Source: Bog-756 sp963830165 (lineage in GTDB: Bacteria > Actinomycetota > Acidimicrobiia > Acidimicrobiales > RAAP-2). From it: 64,000 bases of DNA. Below are positions 38,398-47,259 of this stretch, one piece after another. The DNA is taken from assembly GCA_963830165.1 (NCBI GenBank), contig CAWHKZ010000007.1:1-64000 (forward strand), in the 5' to 3' direction. A program made the translations under genes and the position numbers. The notes beneath the pieces were generated by a model. That model saw nothing but the letters and a program-made list of their open reading frames with translations, made no database searches and was not told where the DNA came from. The number at the start of each line of letters is the position of its first letter. Within the stretch, counting starts at the first letter, position 1.

Positions 38398-39678
38398 GTG
38401 GCGGTACCGAGCGACCAGACCGAGGACGTCCCGGGGCAGCCTCCGACGATCGTCAGCGAGAGCACCGTCGAGCGCAAGGACCGGGAGGTCGGACCCGATG
38501 CGCCCCGGCGCGAGCGGATGTTCGCCGCCGCCTCGGCCCGAGGGGTCCCCCTGCGGACGATCCTGACCGTCGACGCGGTCGTGATCGCCACCTGGGTGCT
38601 GTACCGGCTCATCGGGCGCCTGCGCGAGGTGATCCTGTGGATCCTCATCGCCGCGTTCATCGCCCTCGTGCTCAACCCGGCGGTGGCCGCCCTCGAACGC
38701 CACCGGTTCCGCCGGGGCGCGGCGGTGGGCGTCGTGCTGGCCGCCGCCGTCGTCCTCTTCGGCGGGCTGCTGGGCCTGTTCGGCTACCCGCTGGTCAACT
38801 CACTCACCCACGTGGCCGAGCGCCTGCCGACCATGGTCAGCCAGGTCCAGCGGGGCCACGGCTGGTTGGCCCACACGTTGAAGCGGTTCGGTCTGCTCCG
38901 CTGGGTCCAGACGAACGCCCCCCGACTCCGGCAGCTGGCCGACAACCTGGGCAAGCCCGCCCTGTCGGTGGGCACGAACCTGGGCAAGGCCGTGTTCTCG
39001 ACCATCATCGCCCTGACCACCATCGCCTTCCTGGCGCTGTTCATGCTGCTCGAGGCCCCCCGGCTGCGCGCCAGCCTGCTGTCCAACCTGAACCCGCGCC
39101 TGCGTGTCACGGTCTCGGAGATCTCGGCCACGGTGTCCCGGTCGGTGACCTCGTACGTGCTCGGCACGCTGGCCCTGGGGTTGCTGTTCGGCGTGGTGAT
39201 CCTGGTCACCATGCTCATCCTGGGCGTGCCCTTCGCCCTGCTCCTCGGCCTGTGGGTGGCCCTGGTGGCCATGATCCCGCTGGTCGGGGGGCTCATCGCC
39301 GCCGTGCCCACCGTGGCCCTGGCCCTGCTCCACTCACCGACGGCCGGGGTGGTGGCGCTCGCCGTCTTCGTCGGGTTCCAGCTGATCGAGAACCACTTCC
39401 TCTATCCCGTGATCATGAGCCGGACGGTGCGCATGAATCCGTTGTGGGTCCTGCTGTCCGTCCTGATCGGCGCCAACCTGGGCGGCATCTTCGGCTCCAG
39501 CCTGGGCGCCCTGACCGGGGCTCTGGTGGCCATCCCGGTCGGCGGGTCCATCCAGGTGATCTTCCGCGAGGTGTGGGAGCGCACCCGGGCCACCGACGAG
39601 GCATCCGACCCGGCTGCGGCCCCCTCGCCCCTGACCGTGTCCGACGCCGCCGGGAGCGTGCCTCCACCGGGCACCTGA
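38398..39678 (+). CDS. AI-2E family transporter (UPF0118 permease)
   Basis: Membrane protein of 426 aa with about eight helices. A charged N-terminal tail of about 55 aa leads to ILTVDAVVIATWVLYRLIGR and LWILIAAFIALVLNPAVAAL. A soluble middle loop (HVAERLPTMVSQVQ) precedes TSYVLGTLALGLLFGVVI and the family-typical ALVAMIPLVGGLIAAVPTVA and IENHFLYPVIMSRTVRMNPL. The family includes putative autoinducer-2 exporters and Na+/H+ antiporters; no specific substrate can be inferred here. The frame is intact. Confidence 0.9.
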   Translation: MAVPSDQTEDVPGQPPTIVSESTVERKDREVGPDAPRRERMFAAASARGVPLRTILTVDAVVIATWVLYRLIGRLREVILWILIAAFIALVLNPAVAALERHRFRRGAAVGVVLAAAVVLFGGLLGLFGYPLVNSLTHVAERLPTMVSQVQRGHGWLAHTLKRFGLLRWVQTNAPRLRQLADNLGKPALSVGTNLGKAVFSTIIALTTIAFLALFMLLEAPRLRASLLSNLNPRLRVTVSEISATVSRSVTSYVLGTLALGLLFGVVILVTMLILGVPFALLLGLWVALVAMIPLVGGLIAAVPTVALALLHSPTAGVVALAVFVGFQLIENHFLYPVIMSRTVRMNPLWVLLSVLIGANLGGIFGSSLGALTGALVAIPVGGSIQVIFREVWERTRATDEASDPAAAPSPLTVSDAAGSVPPPGT

Positions 39679-39712
39679 CCGGCCCGAGACCCTCGGAGCT
39701 GAGCCGGTCCCG

Positions 39713-39718
39713 TAAGCT
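39713..39718 (+). promoter_or_regulatory. -10 box, leaderless promoter of glycosyltransferase gene
   Basis: TAAGCT 6 nt before ATG 39725. Confidence 0.5.
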
Positions 39719-39724
39719 ACGGCG

Positions 39725-40468
39725 ATGGATGTCCTGGTGGTCCTGCCGACCTACAACGAGTCCGAGAACATCGACCACGTGCTGCGGCGGATCCGGGCGG
39801 CACTGCCTGCGGCCACCGTGCTCGTCGTCGACGACGGGAGCCCCGACGGGACGGCCGACATGGCCGAGATCCTGGGCAAGGAGCTCGGCCAGATCGAGAT
39901 CCTGCGCCGGGGCGGCAAGTCCGGACTGGGCAGCGCCTACCGCGCCGGGTTCCGGTGGGGCCTCGACCACGACTACGACGCCTGCATCGAGATGGACGCC
40001 GACCTCTCCCACGAGCCCGAGGCACTGCCCTCGCTGGTGGAGCCCCTGGCCGGCGGCCACGAACTGGTCATCGGGTCCCGGTACATCCCCGGTGGGGAGA
40101 TCCCCAACTGGGCGTGGCACCGCCGCCTGCTCTCCCGGGGCGGCAACCTCTACGCCTCCGCCCTGCTCGGGCTCGGTGTCGCCGACGCCACCGCCGGCTT
40201 CCGGGCCTACGCGGCGTCGCTGCTGGAGCGGCTCGACCTCGACGCCGTGCGGGCCGAGGGCTACGGCTTCCAGATCGAGATGACCTACGCAGTCGAGGAA
40301 GGCGGGGGCGTCGATCCTCGAGGTCCCGATCCGCTTCGTGGACCGCGTCGAGGGGGAGTCCAAGATGTCGGCGTTCATCGTGGTGGAGGCGCTGGCCCTG
40401 GTCACCCTGTGGGGCGTCGAGCGCCTGTTCGGACCGCGGGGCGCAACCGGCAGGTGGCGCACTCCTGA
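39725..40468 (+). CDS. Polyprenol-phosphate mannosyltransferase-like GT2 (Ppm1/Dpm1; frameshift)
   Basis: GT2-family enzyme that probably transfers mannose or a similar sugar from a nucleotide donor to polyprenyl phosphate on the cytosolic face; about 245 aa. MDVLVVLPTYNESENIDHVL, VLVVDDGSPDGTADMA and the DXD-containing ACIEMDADLSHEPEALP are clear, then VIGSRYIPGGEIPNW and ATAGFRAYAASLL. An extra G near 40312 shifts the frame; the conserved end, SILEVPIRFVDRVEGESKMS, then runs in the frame of the response regulator with no stop between them. The old frame stops at TGA 40466. I assume a second indel near 40440-40470 hides the true stop. It has no cytosolic Lnt domain, unlike mycobacterial Ppm1 partners. 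Confidence 0.85.
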   Translation: MDVLVVLPTYNESENIDHVLRRIRAALPAATVLVVDDGSPDGTADMAEILGKELGQIEILRRGGKSGLGSAYRAGFRWGLDHDYDACIEMDADLSHEPEALPSLVEPLAGGHELVIGSRYIPGGEIPNWAWHRRLLSRGGNLYASALLGLGVADATAGFRAYAASLLERLDLDAVRAEGYGFQIEMTYAVEEGGGVDPRGPDPLRGPRRGGVQDVGVHRGGGAGPGHPVGRRAPVRTAGRNRQVAHS

Positions 40469-40478
40469 TGCCATCGCC

Positions 40479-41165
40479 GTGAACACCCCGGTGCGCGTCC
40501 TCGTCGTCGACGACGAGCCCTACATCACCGACGTCGTCTCCTCGGCACTGGTCTTCGAGGGATTCGCCACCGAGGAGGCGGCCACGGTGGCCGAGGCCCT
40601 CGCCCACGCCCGCTCGGGCACCTTCGACTGCATCGTGCTCGACGCCATGCTCCCCGACGGCGACGGCTTCGACGTGTGCCGGACGTTGCGGGGCGAGGCC
40701 ATCGACACCCCGGTGCTGTTCCTGACCGCGCGCGATGCCGGGGCCGACAAGCTCGCCGGGCTGGCCGTCGGTGACGACTACGTGACGAAGCCGTTCAGCA
40801 TCGACGAGCTGGTGGCCCGTATCCGGGCCGTGCTGCGCCGCGCCGGCACGGTGGGCGACCCCGGGCGGCTGTGCATCGCCGACCTGGTGGTCGACCGGAC
40901 GGAGCGGACGGTGTGGCGGGCCGGCGAGCAGCTCGATCTCACGGCCACCGAGTTCAACCTGCTCGCCTTCCTGGCCGCCAACCAGCGCCGGGTGCTCTCG
41001 CGCAGCCACATCCTCGACGAGGTGTGGGCCGAGGGCTACGAGGGCGAGTCGAACATCGTCGAGACGTACATCTCCTACCTCCGCAAGAAGGTCGACCGCT
41101 TCGACCCGCCGCTCATCCACACCGTCCGCGGGGTCGGCTACACGTTGCGGGAGCCCCGGCCGTGA
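40479..41165 (+). CDS. OmpR/PhoB-family response regulator
   Basis: DNA-binding response regulator of 228 aa. Receiver: acidic pocket VLVVDDEPYI (Asp11/Asp12), phosphoacceptor Asp55 in CIVLDAMLPDGDGFDVC, Thr83 in VLFLTARDA and Lys104 in DDYVTKPFS. The usual LGADDY is LAVGDDY here. The winged-helix effector contains LTATEFNLLAFLAANQRRVL and the recognition region GESNIVETYISYLRKKVDR, ending HTVRGVGYTLREPRP. The GTG at 40479 is chosen at the start of the receiver; the frame is open upstream into the glycosyltransferase. The stop overlaps the kinase GTG, so the two genes form one system. Confidence 0.94.
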   Translation: MNTPVRVLVVDDEPYITDVVSSALVFEGFATEEAATVAEALAHARSGTFDCIVLDAMLPDGDGFDVCRTLRGEAIDTPVLFLTARDAGADKLAGLAVGDDYVTKPFSIDELVARIRAVLRRAGTVGDPGRLCIADLVVDRTERTVWRAGEQLDLTATEFNLLAFLAANQRRVLSRSHILDEVWAEGYEGESNIVETYISYLRKKVDRFDPPLIHTVRGVGYTLREPRP

Positions 41166-42736
41166 CCCTGCGCCGCCGGCTCGTGGCCACCATGGTGGTG
41201 GTGGTGGCCATGGGGCTGATCGCCGTGGACCTGGTCGCGCTGGCCTCGCTGCGCTCCTTCCTCGTCGGCCGCGTCGACAGCCAGCTGACGGTGGCCACCC
41301 ACCAGGTCGCCGGCCTCGTGGCCCGCGACCAGAACCGGCATGAGCCGGTGACCGAGGGGCAGATCCAGGGCCGGATCAGTCCCGACGTCTACGTGGAGCT
41401 GCTCGATCCCCGGGGGGTGCCCATCGTGGTCCGCCCGTCGGGGACCCGGCTCGAGGCCGATCCGGCACCGCGGCTGCCCGACAAGCTCCCGGTCCGCCCA
41501 CTGGCCGCCGACTACGACTATGAGCCGTCGACCTACCGTCCCTCGGCGGCCGCCGTCACCGTCGGGTCGGAGGTGGAGGGGGCCGGGCGGCACGTTCGCG
41601 CCGGTCCCCAGTACCGGATGATGGCCACCTCGCTGCCGGGCAGCACCCTGGTGGTGGCCACCCGGCTCGACTCGGTGTCGGCGACGCTGTCGTCGCTGCG
41701 GGCCATCCTGGCGGGCCTGACCCTGGGCCTGCTGGGCCTGCTCGTCCTCGTCATCACGATCATCGTGCGCCGGGGCCTGCGCCCGCTCGAGGACATGTCA
41801 CGGGAGGCGGACGCCATCGCCGCAGGCGATCTGACCCGGCGGGTCCACCCCGACGACGGCACCACCGAGATCTCGCGGCTGGGACGGGCGCTCAACGGGA
41901 TGCTGGCCCAGATCGAGACGGCGTTCTCGCTACGCGCCGGGTCCGAGGAGCGACTGCGCAGCTTCCTGGCCGACGCCTCCCACGAGCTGCGCACGCCGCT
42001 GACCTCGATCCAGGGCTACGCCGAGCTGCTGCGCAAGGACGCCCTGCCCGATCCCGCGGCCCGGGAGCGGGCGCTGGCCCGCATCGAACAGGAGGCGGCC
42101 CGGATGGGCCGGCTGGTCGGTGACCTGGCCGTGCTGGCCCGCGAGGGCGAGGGTCCCGAGCCCGAGCGCACCCGCGTCGACCTGGCCGAGGTGGTGGCCG
42201 AAGTGGTGTCCGACGCCCGGATGATCGACCGGACGCGGGGGATCTCCGTCCAGCGCTCGGGCGAGGTGCCGGTCCAGGCCGATCACGGCCGTCTCGAGCA
42301 GATGGTCCACAACCTGGTGGGCAACGCGCTCGCCCACACCCCGGCGGGCACCCCGATCGAGGTCCGGGTCACGGCCGAGGACGGCCGGGCCGTCCTGGTG
42401 GTCCAGGACCACGGTCCGGGCATGGACCCCGAGCAGGCCGAGCGCGCCTTCGACCGCTTCTACCGGGGGACGTCGGCCGGCCGGGGCCAGGGATCGGGCC
42501 TGGGCCTGTTCATCGTGGCCAGCCTGGCCCGGTCCTTCGGCGGGGACGTCTCCGTGGACTCGACCCCGGGCTCGGGCTGCGCGTTCGTCGTGGCCCTGCC
42601 GCTCGACGCCGGCTCCGACGACCGGGCGCCGGACGGAGGACCCCCGGCGCGGGCCCCCGGGGCGGAGGGACGCGAGCCGCGGCACAGCACCGCCGCGGAC
42701 GACCAGGCGTCCGACGCGGCGACGAGCCGCGGGTGA
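41162..42736 (+). CDS. Sensor histidine kinase (HAMP, HisKA, HATPase)
   Basis: Membrane sensor kinase of 524 aa, partner of the preceding regulator. Two helices (about 8-30 and 182-203) flank an extracytoplasmic sensor of about 150 aa that includes PDVYVELLDPRGVPIVVRPS. HAMP follows, then the H-box FLADASHELRTPLTSIQGY (His274), N-box HNLVGNALAHTPAGTPIEV, G1 VVQDHGPGMDPEQAERAFDR, F FYRGTSAGRG and G2 GSGLGLFIVASLARSFGG. The domain layout is that of the MtrB/TcrY-like actinobacterial kinases; the signal is unknown. A disordered acidic tail of 50 aa ends the protein. The frame is intact. GTGA overlaps join it to both neighbours. Confidence 0.94.
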   Translation: MTLRRRLVATMVVVVAMGLIAVDLVALASLRSFLVGRVDSQLTVATHQVAGLVARDQNRHEPVTEGQIQGRISPDVYVELLDPRGVPIVVRPSGTRLEADPAPRLPDKLPVRPLAADYDYEPSTYRPSAAAVTVGSEVEGAGRHVRAGPQYRMMATSLPGSTLVVATRLDSVSATLSSLRAILAGLTLGLLGLLVLVITIIVRRGLRPLEDMSREADAIAAGDLTRRVHPDDGTTEISRLGRALNGMLAQIETAFSLRAGSEERLRSFLADASHELRTPLTSIQGYAELLRKDALPDPAARERALARIEQEAARMGRLVGDLAVLAREGEGPEPERTRVDLAEVVAEVVSDARMIDRTRGISVQRSGEVPVQADHGRLEQMVHNLVGNALAHTPAGTPIEVRVTAEDGRAVLVVQDHGPGMDPEQAERAFDRFYRGTSAGRGQGSGLGLFIVASLARSFGGDVSVDSTPGSGCAFVVALPLDAGSDDRAPDGGPPARAPGAEGREPRHSTAADDQASDAATSRG

Positions 42737-43556
42737 GCGGAGCCGACGACGCGACGATCGACCGGGGGAGCGGGCCGACGGTGGTCCTGCTGCACGGCCA
42801 GCCGGGGTCGGGCGCGTCGTGGGGCCCGGTGACCGACCGGCTGTCCGACCGGTTCCGGGTGCTCGCCCCCGACCGCCCGGGGTACGGAGGGAACACCGGG
42901 GAGGCCACCGGCATGTCCGGGAACGCCGCGTTCGTGGCCGGACTGATCGATGCGGCGGGGGCGGGCCCGTCACCGTCGTCGCCCACAGCTGGTCGGGAGG
43001 CGTCGCCGTGCTGCTGGCCGACCGGCGTCCCGACCTGGTCGGGGGTCTGGTGCTCATCGGCGCGGCCTGCACCCCGGACAGCATCGACGAGCTCGACCGG
43101 CTGCTCGTCCTCCCCGTCGTGGGCGGGGCGCTGACCGTCGCCGGGCTGGTGGCCCTGGGCGAGGTGCTCCCCAGGGTCCGTGGTGTGGCGTCCCGCCTGC
43201 CCGGGCGCATCGGGGATCCGTTGCGGGTGACCCTGCCCGACCGGGGCGTGCTGGGGGGCGGGCGGGGCGCGCTCGGTCGTCACCGCCGGACCTTCATGGC
43301 CGAGCAGCGGGCCCTGTTGGAGGAGCTGCCCGACGTCGTCGACGCCCTCGGGCGCATCCGGGTGCCGACGGTGGTGGTCGTCGGCGAGTGGGACGTGGTG
43401 GTGCGGCCCTCGGCCGGGCGCACGCTGGCCTCCGCCGTCGAGGGCGCCGAGCTCGTGGAGGTCCCCCGGGCCGGGCACTTCGTGGCCCGGGACGCGCCCG
43501 ACGTGGTCGCCGGCGTCGTCGCCCGCTACGGCCGGGGATCGCCGGTCAGCCGCTGA
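42733..43556 (+). CDS. Alpha/beta hydrolase (one frameshift)
   Basis: Predicted cytosolic alpha/beta-fold hydrolase of about 274 aa. The oxyanion region is TVVLLHGQPGSGASWGPV, followed by FRVLAPDRPGYGGN. The nucleophile Ser is in VVAHSWSGGVAVLLADR, the acid probably in VVVVGEWDVVVRPS and the His in VEVPRAGHFVARDAPD, so the triad looks complete. A G lost near 42967 (GGGCCCGTCACC) moves the frame between AAGAGP and VTVVAHSW. The substrate is not predictable. GTG overlaps the kinase stop, so the enzyme is co-translated with the two-component system. The 3' end overlaps convergent menF by 11 bp. Confidence 0.87.
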
Positions 43557-44946
43557 GCGCGGCGGGTGGCGCCGAGGTGTCGAAGGGGACGCCGGGGGCC
43601 AGTGCGTCGAAGACGGCGGTGAACTTGAGATCGGTCTCGCGGCGCTCGACGTCGGGCCGGGAACCCCGGACGATCCCGACCCCGGCCGTCAGGCTGACGG
43701 TCGCCCCCGACACCGTCATGGCCCGGATGCCCACCACCCAGCGCCCGTCGCCGGCTCCGTCCATCCACCCGACGGCCCCGGCATAGGGGCCGCGCGAGTC
43801 CTGCTCGAGCCGGTCGATGAGGTCGAGGGCGGCGGCCCGGGGCACGCCACCGACGGCCGGCGTCGGGTGGAGGAGGGCCACGAGGGCCAGCACCGACGGC
43901 ACGCGGTGCCCGTGGTCGGGGCGGAGCGTGCCCTCGATGGTCGTGCCCAGATGGGTGATGTTGCGCAGGTGCACGAGCTCGGGCCCGACGGGTACGTCGA
44001 GCTCGTCGGTCCACGGGGCCAGCGCGTCGCGGATGGCGTTCACCACCAGGCGGTGCTCCTCGGTGTCCTTGGCCGACTCCAGGAGCTCGGGCGGCAGCGG
44101 GCTGGCGGACCCGTGGTCGCGGTCGGTGGTGCCGGCGAGCGGGCGGCAGCGGACGCGGGTCCCGACCCGTTCGACGAGCAGCTCGGGGCTGGCCCCGACG
44201 AACTGCCCGTCGGGCGTGGGGACCGAGAAGAGGGTGCAGCTGGGCTCGAGCGAGGCCCAGCGGCGCAGCAGGGCGGCGATGTCGGGGGACCGGGAGGCCG
44301 TCACGTCGACCCGGCGGGCGAGGACCACCTTGTCCACCTCGTGACGTCCGATGGCGGCCACGGCCCGGGACACGCGCGCCTCGAAGTCGGCGTCGCTGCC
44401 CCGGGGCCGGATCCGCCACGTCGTGGGGCCGGTGGCGGCCGCGCCCGGCCCCGACCGGTCGGCCAGGCGGGCCCGCAGGCGGGACGGGTCGTCGCCGTCC
44501 GCCCGCCCGTCGGGGCCGGCCACGACGGTGGCCCACTCGGACCCGTCGGGCTCCCGGCAGTAGAGGACCTCCGGCACCACCAGCGCCGCCGGGCCGGACC
44601 GGTCGAAGGGTAGGGCGCCGAGGGCGAGGACGGGCCGGAGCGGTGTGGTGCCGGGGGCCAGGTGGTCGTCGCACGTGAGCGCGGCCAGTCGGGTCGACGC
44701 CGCGGCGACGGCCCCGGCGTCGTCGAGCCCCCCGGCCAGCTCCAGGCGGAAGGCACATCCCAGCCCGACCAGCAGGCGGCCTCCCTCGGCCAGCAGGATC
44801 CCGTCGTCGTCGCCGGCCAGGTCCCAGGGGTCGATGGCGTCACCGGCGGGCAGGGCCACCCGGCGGGCCGCGGGCGGCGGGCCGTCCGTGCCGGTCGGCA
44901 CGGTCCCGGGCCGGCGGCGGGTGCCGCTGGCGGGGCCGGGGGTCAC
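43546..44946 (-). CDS. menF: Isochorismate synthase
   Basis: Chorismate-binding enzyme of 466 aa converting chorismate to isochorismate. The conserved half begins at about residue 190: ARVSRAVAAIGRHEVDKVVL, ARRVDVTA, CTLFSVPTPDGQFVGASPEL, RCRPLAGTTDRDHG, KDTEEHRLVVNAIRDAL, VHLRNITHLGTTIEG and YAGAVGWMDGAGDGRWVVGI. Isochorismate synthase rather than anthranilate synthase is favoured by the adjacent menaquinone methyltransferase and by a separate trpE in the window. Menaquinone use is more likely than siderophore synthesis in this context. Its GTG overlaps the stop of menG. The frame is intact. Confidence 0.92.
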   Translation of the reverse strand: MTPGPASGTRRRPGTVPTGTDGPPPAARRVALPAGDAIDPWDLAGDDDGILLAEGGRLLVGLGCAFRLELAGGLDDAGAVAAASTRLAALTCDDHLAPGTTPLRPVLALGALPFDRSGPAALVVPEVLYCREPDGSEWATVVAGPDGRADGDDPSRLRARLADRSGPGAAATGPTTWRIRPRGSDADFEARVSRAVAAIGRHEVDKVVLARRVDVTASRSPDIAALLRRWASLEPSCTLFSVPTPDGQFVGASPELLVERVGTRVRCRPLAGTTDRDHGSASPLPPELLESAKDTEEHRLVVNAIRDALAPWTDELDVPVGPELVHLRNITHLGTTIEGTLRPDHGHRVPSVLALVALLHPTPAVGGVPRAAALDLIDRLEQDSRGPYAGAVGWMDGAGDGRWVVGIRAMTVSGATVSLTAGVGIVRGSRPDVERRETDLKFTAVFDALAPGVPFDTSAPPAALSG

Positions 44947-45695
44947 GGCCGTCCCACCCGGGTCGCCGTGACGAGCTGGCTCAGCCCCCCCGACAGGGCG
45001 CGCCGGTTGACGGACGAGAACCCGGCCTCGGTGAGCATCGTCCGCAGCTCCGGGGTGGAGGGCAGGTAGGCCGTCGACCGGGGCAGGTACCGGTAGGCCG
45101 ACCGGTCCGAGAGCAGCCCGCCGATGAGGGGCACGACCCGGCGGAACCAGATGCGGTGACCGAGGCGGAGCAGGCCGGCGTCGGGCTCGGACACCTCGAG
45201 CAGGCTGATGCGGCCGCCCGGGCGGACGATGCGGCCGAACTCGGCGAAGACGCCGGCCAGGTCGGTGAAGTTGCGCAACGCGTAGCCGCAGGTGATCCCG
45301 TCGACGGCGGCCGCGGCCACCGGCAGGTCGGCACCGTTGGCCTGGGCCAGGGGCAGCCCGGTGCCGTTGGCGGCCAGCATGCCCCACGACAGGTCCATGC
45401 CGAACGACCGGTAGCCGCCGGCCCGGAGCAGCTTGAGGAAGTCGCCCGTGCCGCAGGCGAGGTCGAGCACGGTCGAGCCGGACGGGAGCCCGAGGGCCCG
45501 CAGCGACTGCTTGCGCCAGCGGACGTCGAGGCCGAAGGTCATCGTGCGGTTGACCAGGTCGTAGCGGGGGGCGATGGCGTCGAACATCGACCGCACGAGT
45601 GCGGTCTTGGCCGGCCCGGTGGGCAGGTCGGCCTCGCGGGCCCGGGCCGCGGTCTCGAGGGAGATGCCGGCCGACCCCGGGGTCGTGCCGGTCAC
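44943..45695 (-). CDS. menG: Demethylmenaquinone methyltransferase
   Basis: SAM-dependent C-methyltransferase of the UbiE/MenG family carrying out the last step of menaquinone synthesis, 250 aa. The family opening is ALVRSMFDAIAPRYDLVNRT, the SAM loop VLDLACGTGDFLKLLRAGG, then DGITCGYALRNFTDLAGVFA and FGRIVRPGGRISLLEVSEPD; the C-terminus holds SAYRYLPRSTAYLPS. Since the neighbour makes isochorismate and no ubiquinone genes are present, the menaquinone assignment is preferred. Both ends overlap neighbours by GTGA, so merR, menG and menF should be translated from one mRNA. The frame is intact. Confidence 0.94.
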   Translation of the reverse strand: MTGTTPGSAGISLETAARAREADLPTGPAKTALVRSMFDAIAPRYDLVNRTMTFGLDVRWRKQSLRALGLPSGSTVLDLACGTGDFLKLLRAGGYRSFGMDLSWGMLAANGTGLPLAQANGADLPVAAAAVDGITCGYALRNFTDLAGVFAEFGRIVRPGGRISLLEVSEPDAGLLRLGHRIWFRRVVPLIGGLLSDRSAYRYLPRSTAYLPSTPELRTMLTEAGFSSVNRRALSGGLSQLVTATRVGRP

Positions 45696-46582
45696 CGTCC
45701 CGCGCTCCCGGCGGCGTCGACCGGCCGGCCCGGCCCGCCGTCGGCCCTGATCCGGTCCCAGACGGCCTCGCGCTCCTCCTCGGTACCCTCCCGCTCGACG
45801 TGGTCGAGGGCCACCCGGACGAGGGTGCGGGTGAAGTGGTGACCGACCAGCGTGTTGACCGCCTCCAGGAGCTCCGCGTAGGCCTGCACCAGGTGATCGG
45901 CCGCGGCATCGCCGGACGGGTCGCCGGCCGGGGCGACCGCCTGGTGCAGCGCGTCGGGCCGGGCGCCGGTGCGCAGCGGCTCGCGCACGTGACGGGCGAA
46001 CATCTCGACGGCCTGGCGGGCCGTGGCCTCGGTGGCCTCGTTGTGGCGCCGGGCCAGGTCGAGCACGTCGGTCAGGGGGATGCCCCACTCGAGCAGGCGG
46101 AGGCCGGCCCGTGAGGCGGCCACGTCCTCCTCGGTGTAGCGCTCCTGGCCGGCCACCCGGGTGGGGATCAGCAGATCCTCGGCCTCCAGGGCCTTCAGCA
46201 GGGCGAGCGGCACGCCGGTGGCGCCGGCCAGCTCGGTCAGGGTGTACGAGGGAGCGGCGCCGGCCGCACCGGTCCCGGGGTCGGGGGGCCGCGCCTCGAC
46301 CGCCGTCCCGGAGCCGGCGGGCTCGAGGCCCGAGAGCTGGACGAGGAGGGCCTCGTCGGCCGCATCCAGCTCGCCGGAGACCAGCCGGGCGATGGTGGCC
46401 AGGGTGAAGCCCCGCTGCTGCAGGGAGCGGATGCGGGTCAGGCGCTCGAGGTGTCCGTCGCCGTACCAGGCGATGCGCCCCTCGCGGCGCGGTGGGGCCA
46501 GCAGGCCCTTGCTCTGGTAGTAGCGCACCGTGTCCACCGACACGTCGGCCTGGGCCGACAGCTGCTCCACCCGCATCTCCAT
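45692..46582 (-). CDS. MerR-family regulator with two HTH modules
   Basis: Regulator of 296 aa. An N-terminal MerR winged helix is clear: RVEQLSAQADVSVDTVRYYQ, SKGLLAPPRREGRIAWYGDG and RIRSLQQRGFTLATIARLVS. A second HTH-like module follows at about 112-175 (YTLTELAGATGVPLALLKAL, then AEDLLIPTRVAGQERYTEED), and a helical C-terminal domain (EATARQAVEMFARHVREPLR) that may bind a ligand or dimerise. No Cys metal-binding loop of the classic MerR type is seen. It is the first gene of an operon with menG and menF, and its promoter carries a palindrome over the -10 box, so autoregulation and control of menaquinone synthesis are likely but untested. The frame is intact. Confidence 0.9.
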   Translation of the reverse strand: MEMRVEQLSAQADVSVDTVRYYQSKGLLAPPRREGRIAWYGDGHLERLTRIRSLQQRGFTLATIARLVSGELDAADEALLVQLSGLEPAGSGTAVEARPPDPGTGAAGAAPSYTLTELAGATGVPLALLKALEAEDLLIPTRVAGQERYTEEDVAASRAGLRLLEWGIPLTDVLDLARRHNEATEATARQAVEMFARHVREPLRTGARPDALHQAVAPAGDPSGDAAADHLVQAYAELLEAVNTLVGHHFTRTLVRVALDHVEREGTEEEREAVWDRIRADGGPGRPVDAAGSAGR

Positions 46583-46587
46583 GCACC

Positions 46588-46600
46588 CACTCTAGGAGTG
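46588..46600 (-). promoter_or_regulatory. merR-menG-menF promoter with palindromic operator
   Basis: The minus strand has TAGAGT (46589-46594) 6 nt before ATG 46582, a leaderless promoter. The same bases form the inverted repeat CACTC-TAG-GAGTG (46588-46600), so a bound regulator would cover the -10 box. MerR itself is the natural candidate. Confidence 0.5.
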
Positions 46601-46682
46601 TTCGCTCACATTGTCGGAGCGCGTGCACCCAAGATGGCGCCGACCCGCGTGGCCGGCTCCGTCGAGGACCCGGGCCCGACGG

Positions 46683-47139
46683 TCAGGCGTAGTAGCGGTA
46701 GACCACCTGGGCGACGCAGTTGGGCTTGGTCCCGCCCTCGGTCTCGATCGTGGTGTCGAGGACGACCTGGACGCCCCCGGCCACGTCCTCGACCTCGGCC
46801 ACGGTGACGCCCAGCCGGATCCGGCCGCCCACCATCACCGGCGACGGGAAGCGCACCTTGTTGCAGCCGTAGTTGACGCCCATCGAGATGCCCTCGACGG
46901 TCGAGCATCCCGGTGAGCAGCACCGGGACCAGGGCCAGGGTCAGGTAGCCGTGGGCGATGGGGCCGCCGAACGGCCCGGCCTTGGCCGCCTCGGGGTCCA
47001 CGTGGATCCACTGGTGGTCGCCGGTCGCGTCGGCGAAGAGGTTGACCTGCGCCTGGTCGACGGTGTGCCACTCGGAGTACCCGAGGTGCTGTCCGACGAG
47101 GTCCTTGAACGCTTCGATGCCCTGCACGGTGGTTGCCAT
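46683..47139 (-). CDS. MaoC-like hot-dog dehydratase (one frameshift)
   Basis: About 152 aa, single hot-dog fold of the MaoC/(R)-specific enoyl-CoA hydratase type. The N-terminal half has the hydratase signature FADATGDHQWIHVDPEAAKA, with Asp and His of the active site, and GPFGGPIAHGYLTLALVPVL. An insertion near 46903 (an extra G on the plus strand in CGACGGTCGAG) shifts the frame to GISMGVNYGCNKVRFPSPVM, which continues to QVVYRYYA. The ATG at 47139 is supported by TACAGT 6 nt upstream. The gene stands alone, so its acyl-CoA substrate is unknown; fatty acid or polyhydroxyalkanoate metabolism are possibilities. Confidence 0.88.
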
Positions 47140-47145
47140 GGCCCG

Positions 47146-47151
47146 ACTGTA
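47146..47151 (-). promoter_or_regulatory. -10 box, leaderless promoter of MaoC-like gene
   Basis: TACAGT on the minus strand, 6 nt before ATG 47139. Confidence 0.5.
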
Positions 47152-47246
47152 GGGGAGGCCCCCCGGGGCCCACCACCCGGCCGGCCGGCTGGTGTGAGGG
47201 TGGCCTACGGTCGTCGTGCAGTGCGTCCTCACCAGGGGCGGGTCGC

Positions 47247-47252
47247 TACCAT
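47247..47252 (+). promoter_or_regulatory. -10 box, leaderless promoter of VIT-type gene
   Basis: TACCAT 7 nt before GTG 47260. Confidence 0.5.
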
Positions 47253-47259
47253 CGTTGCC

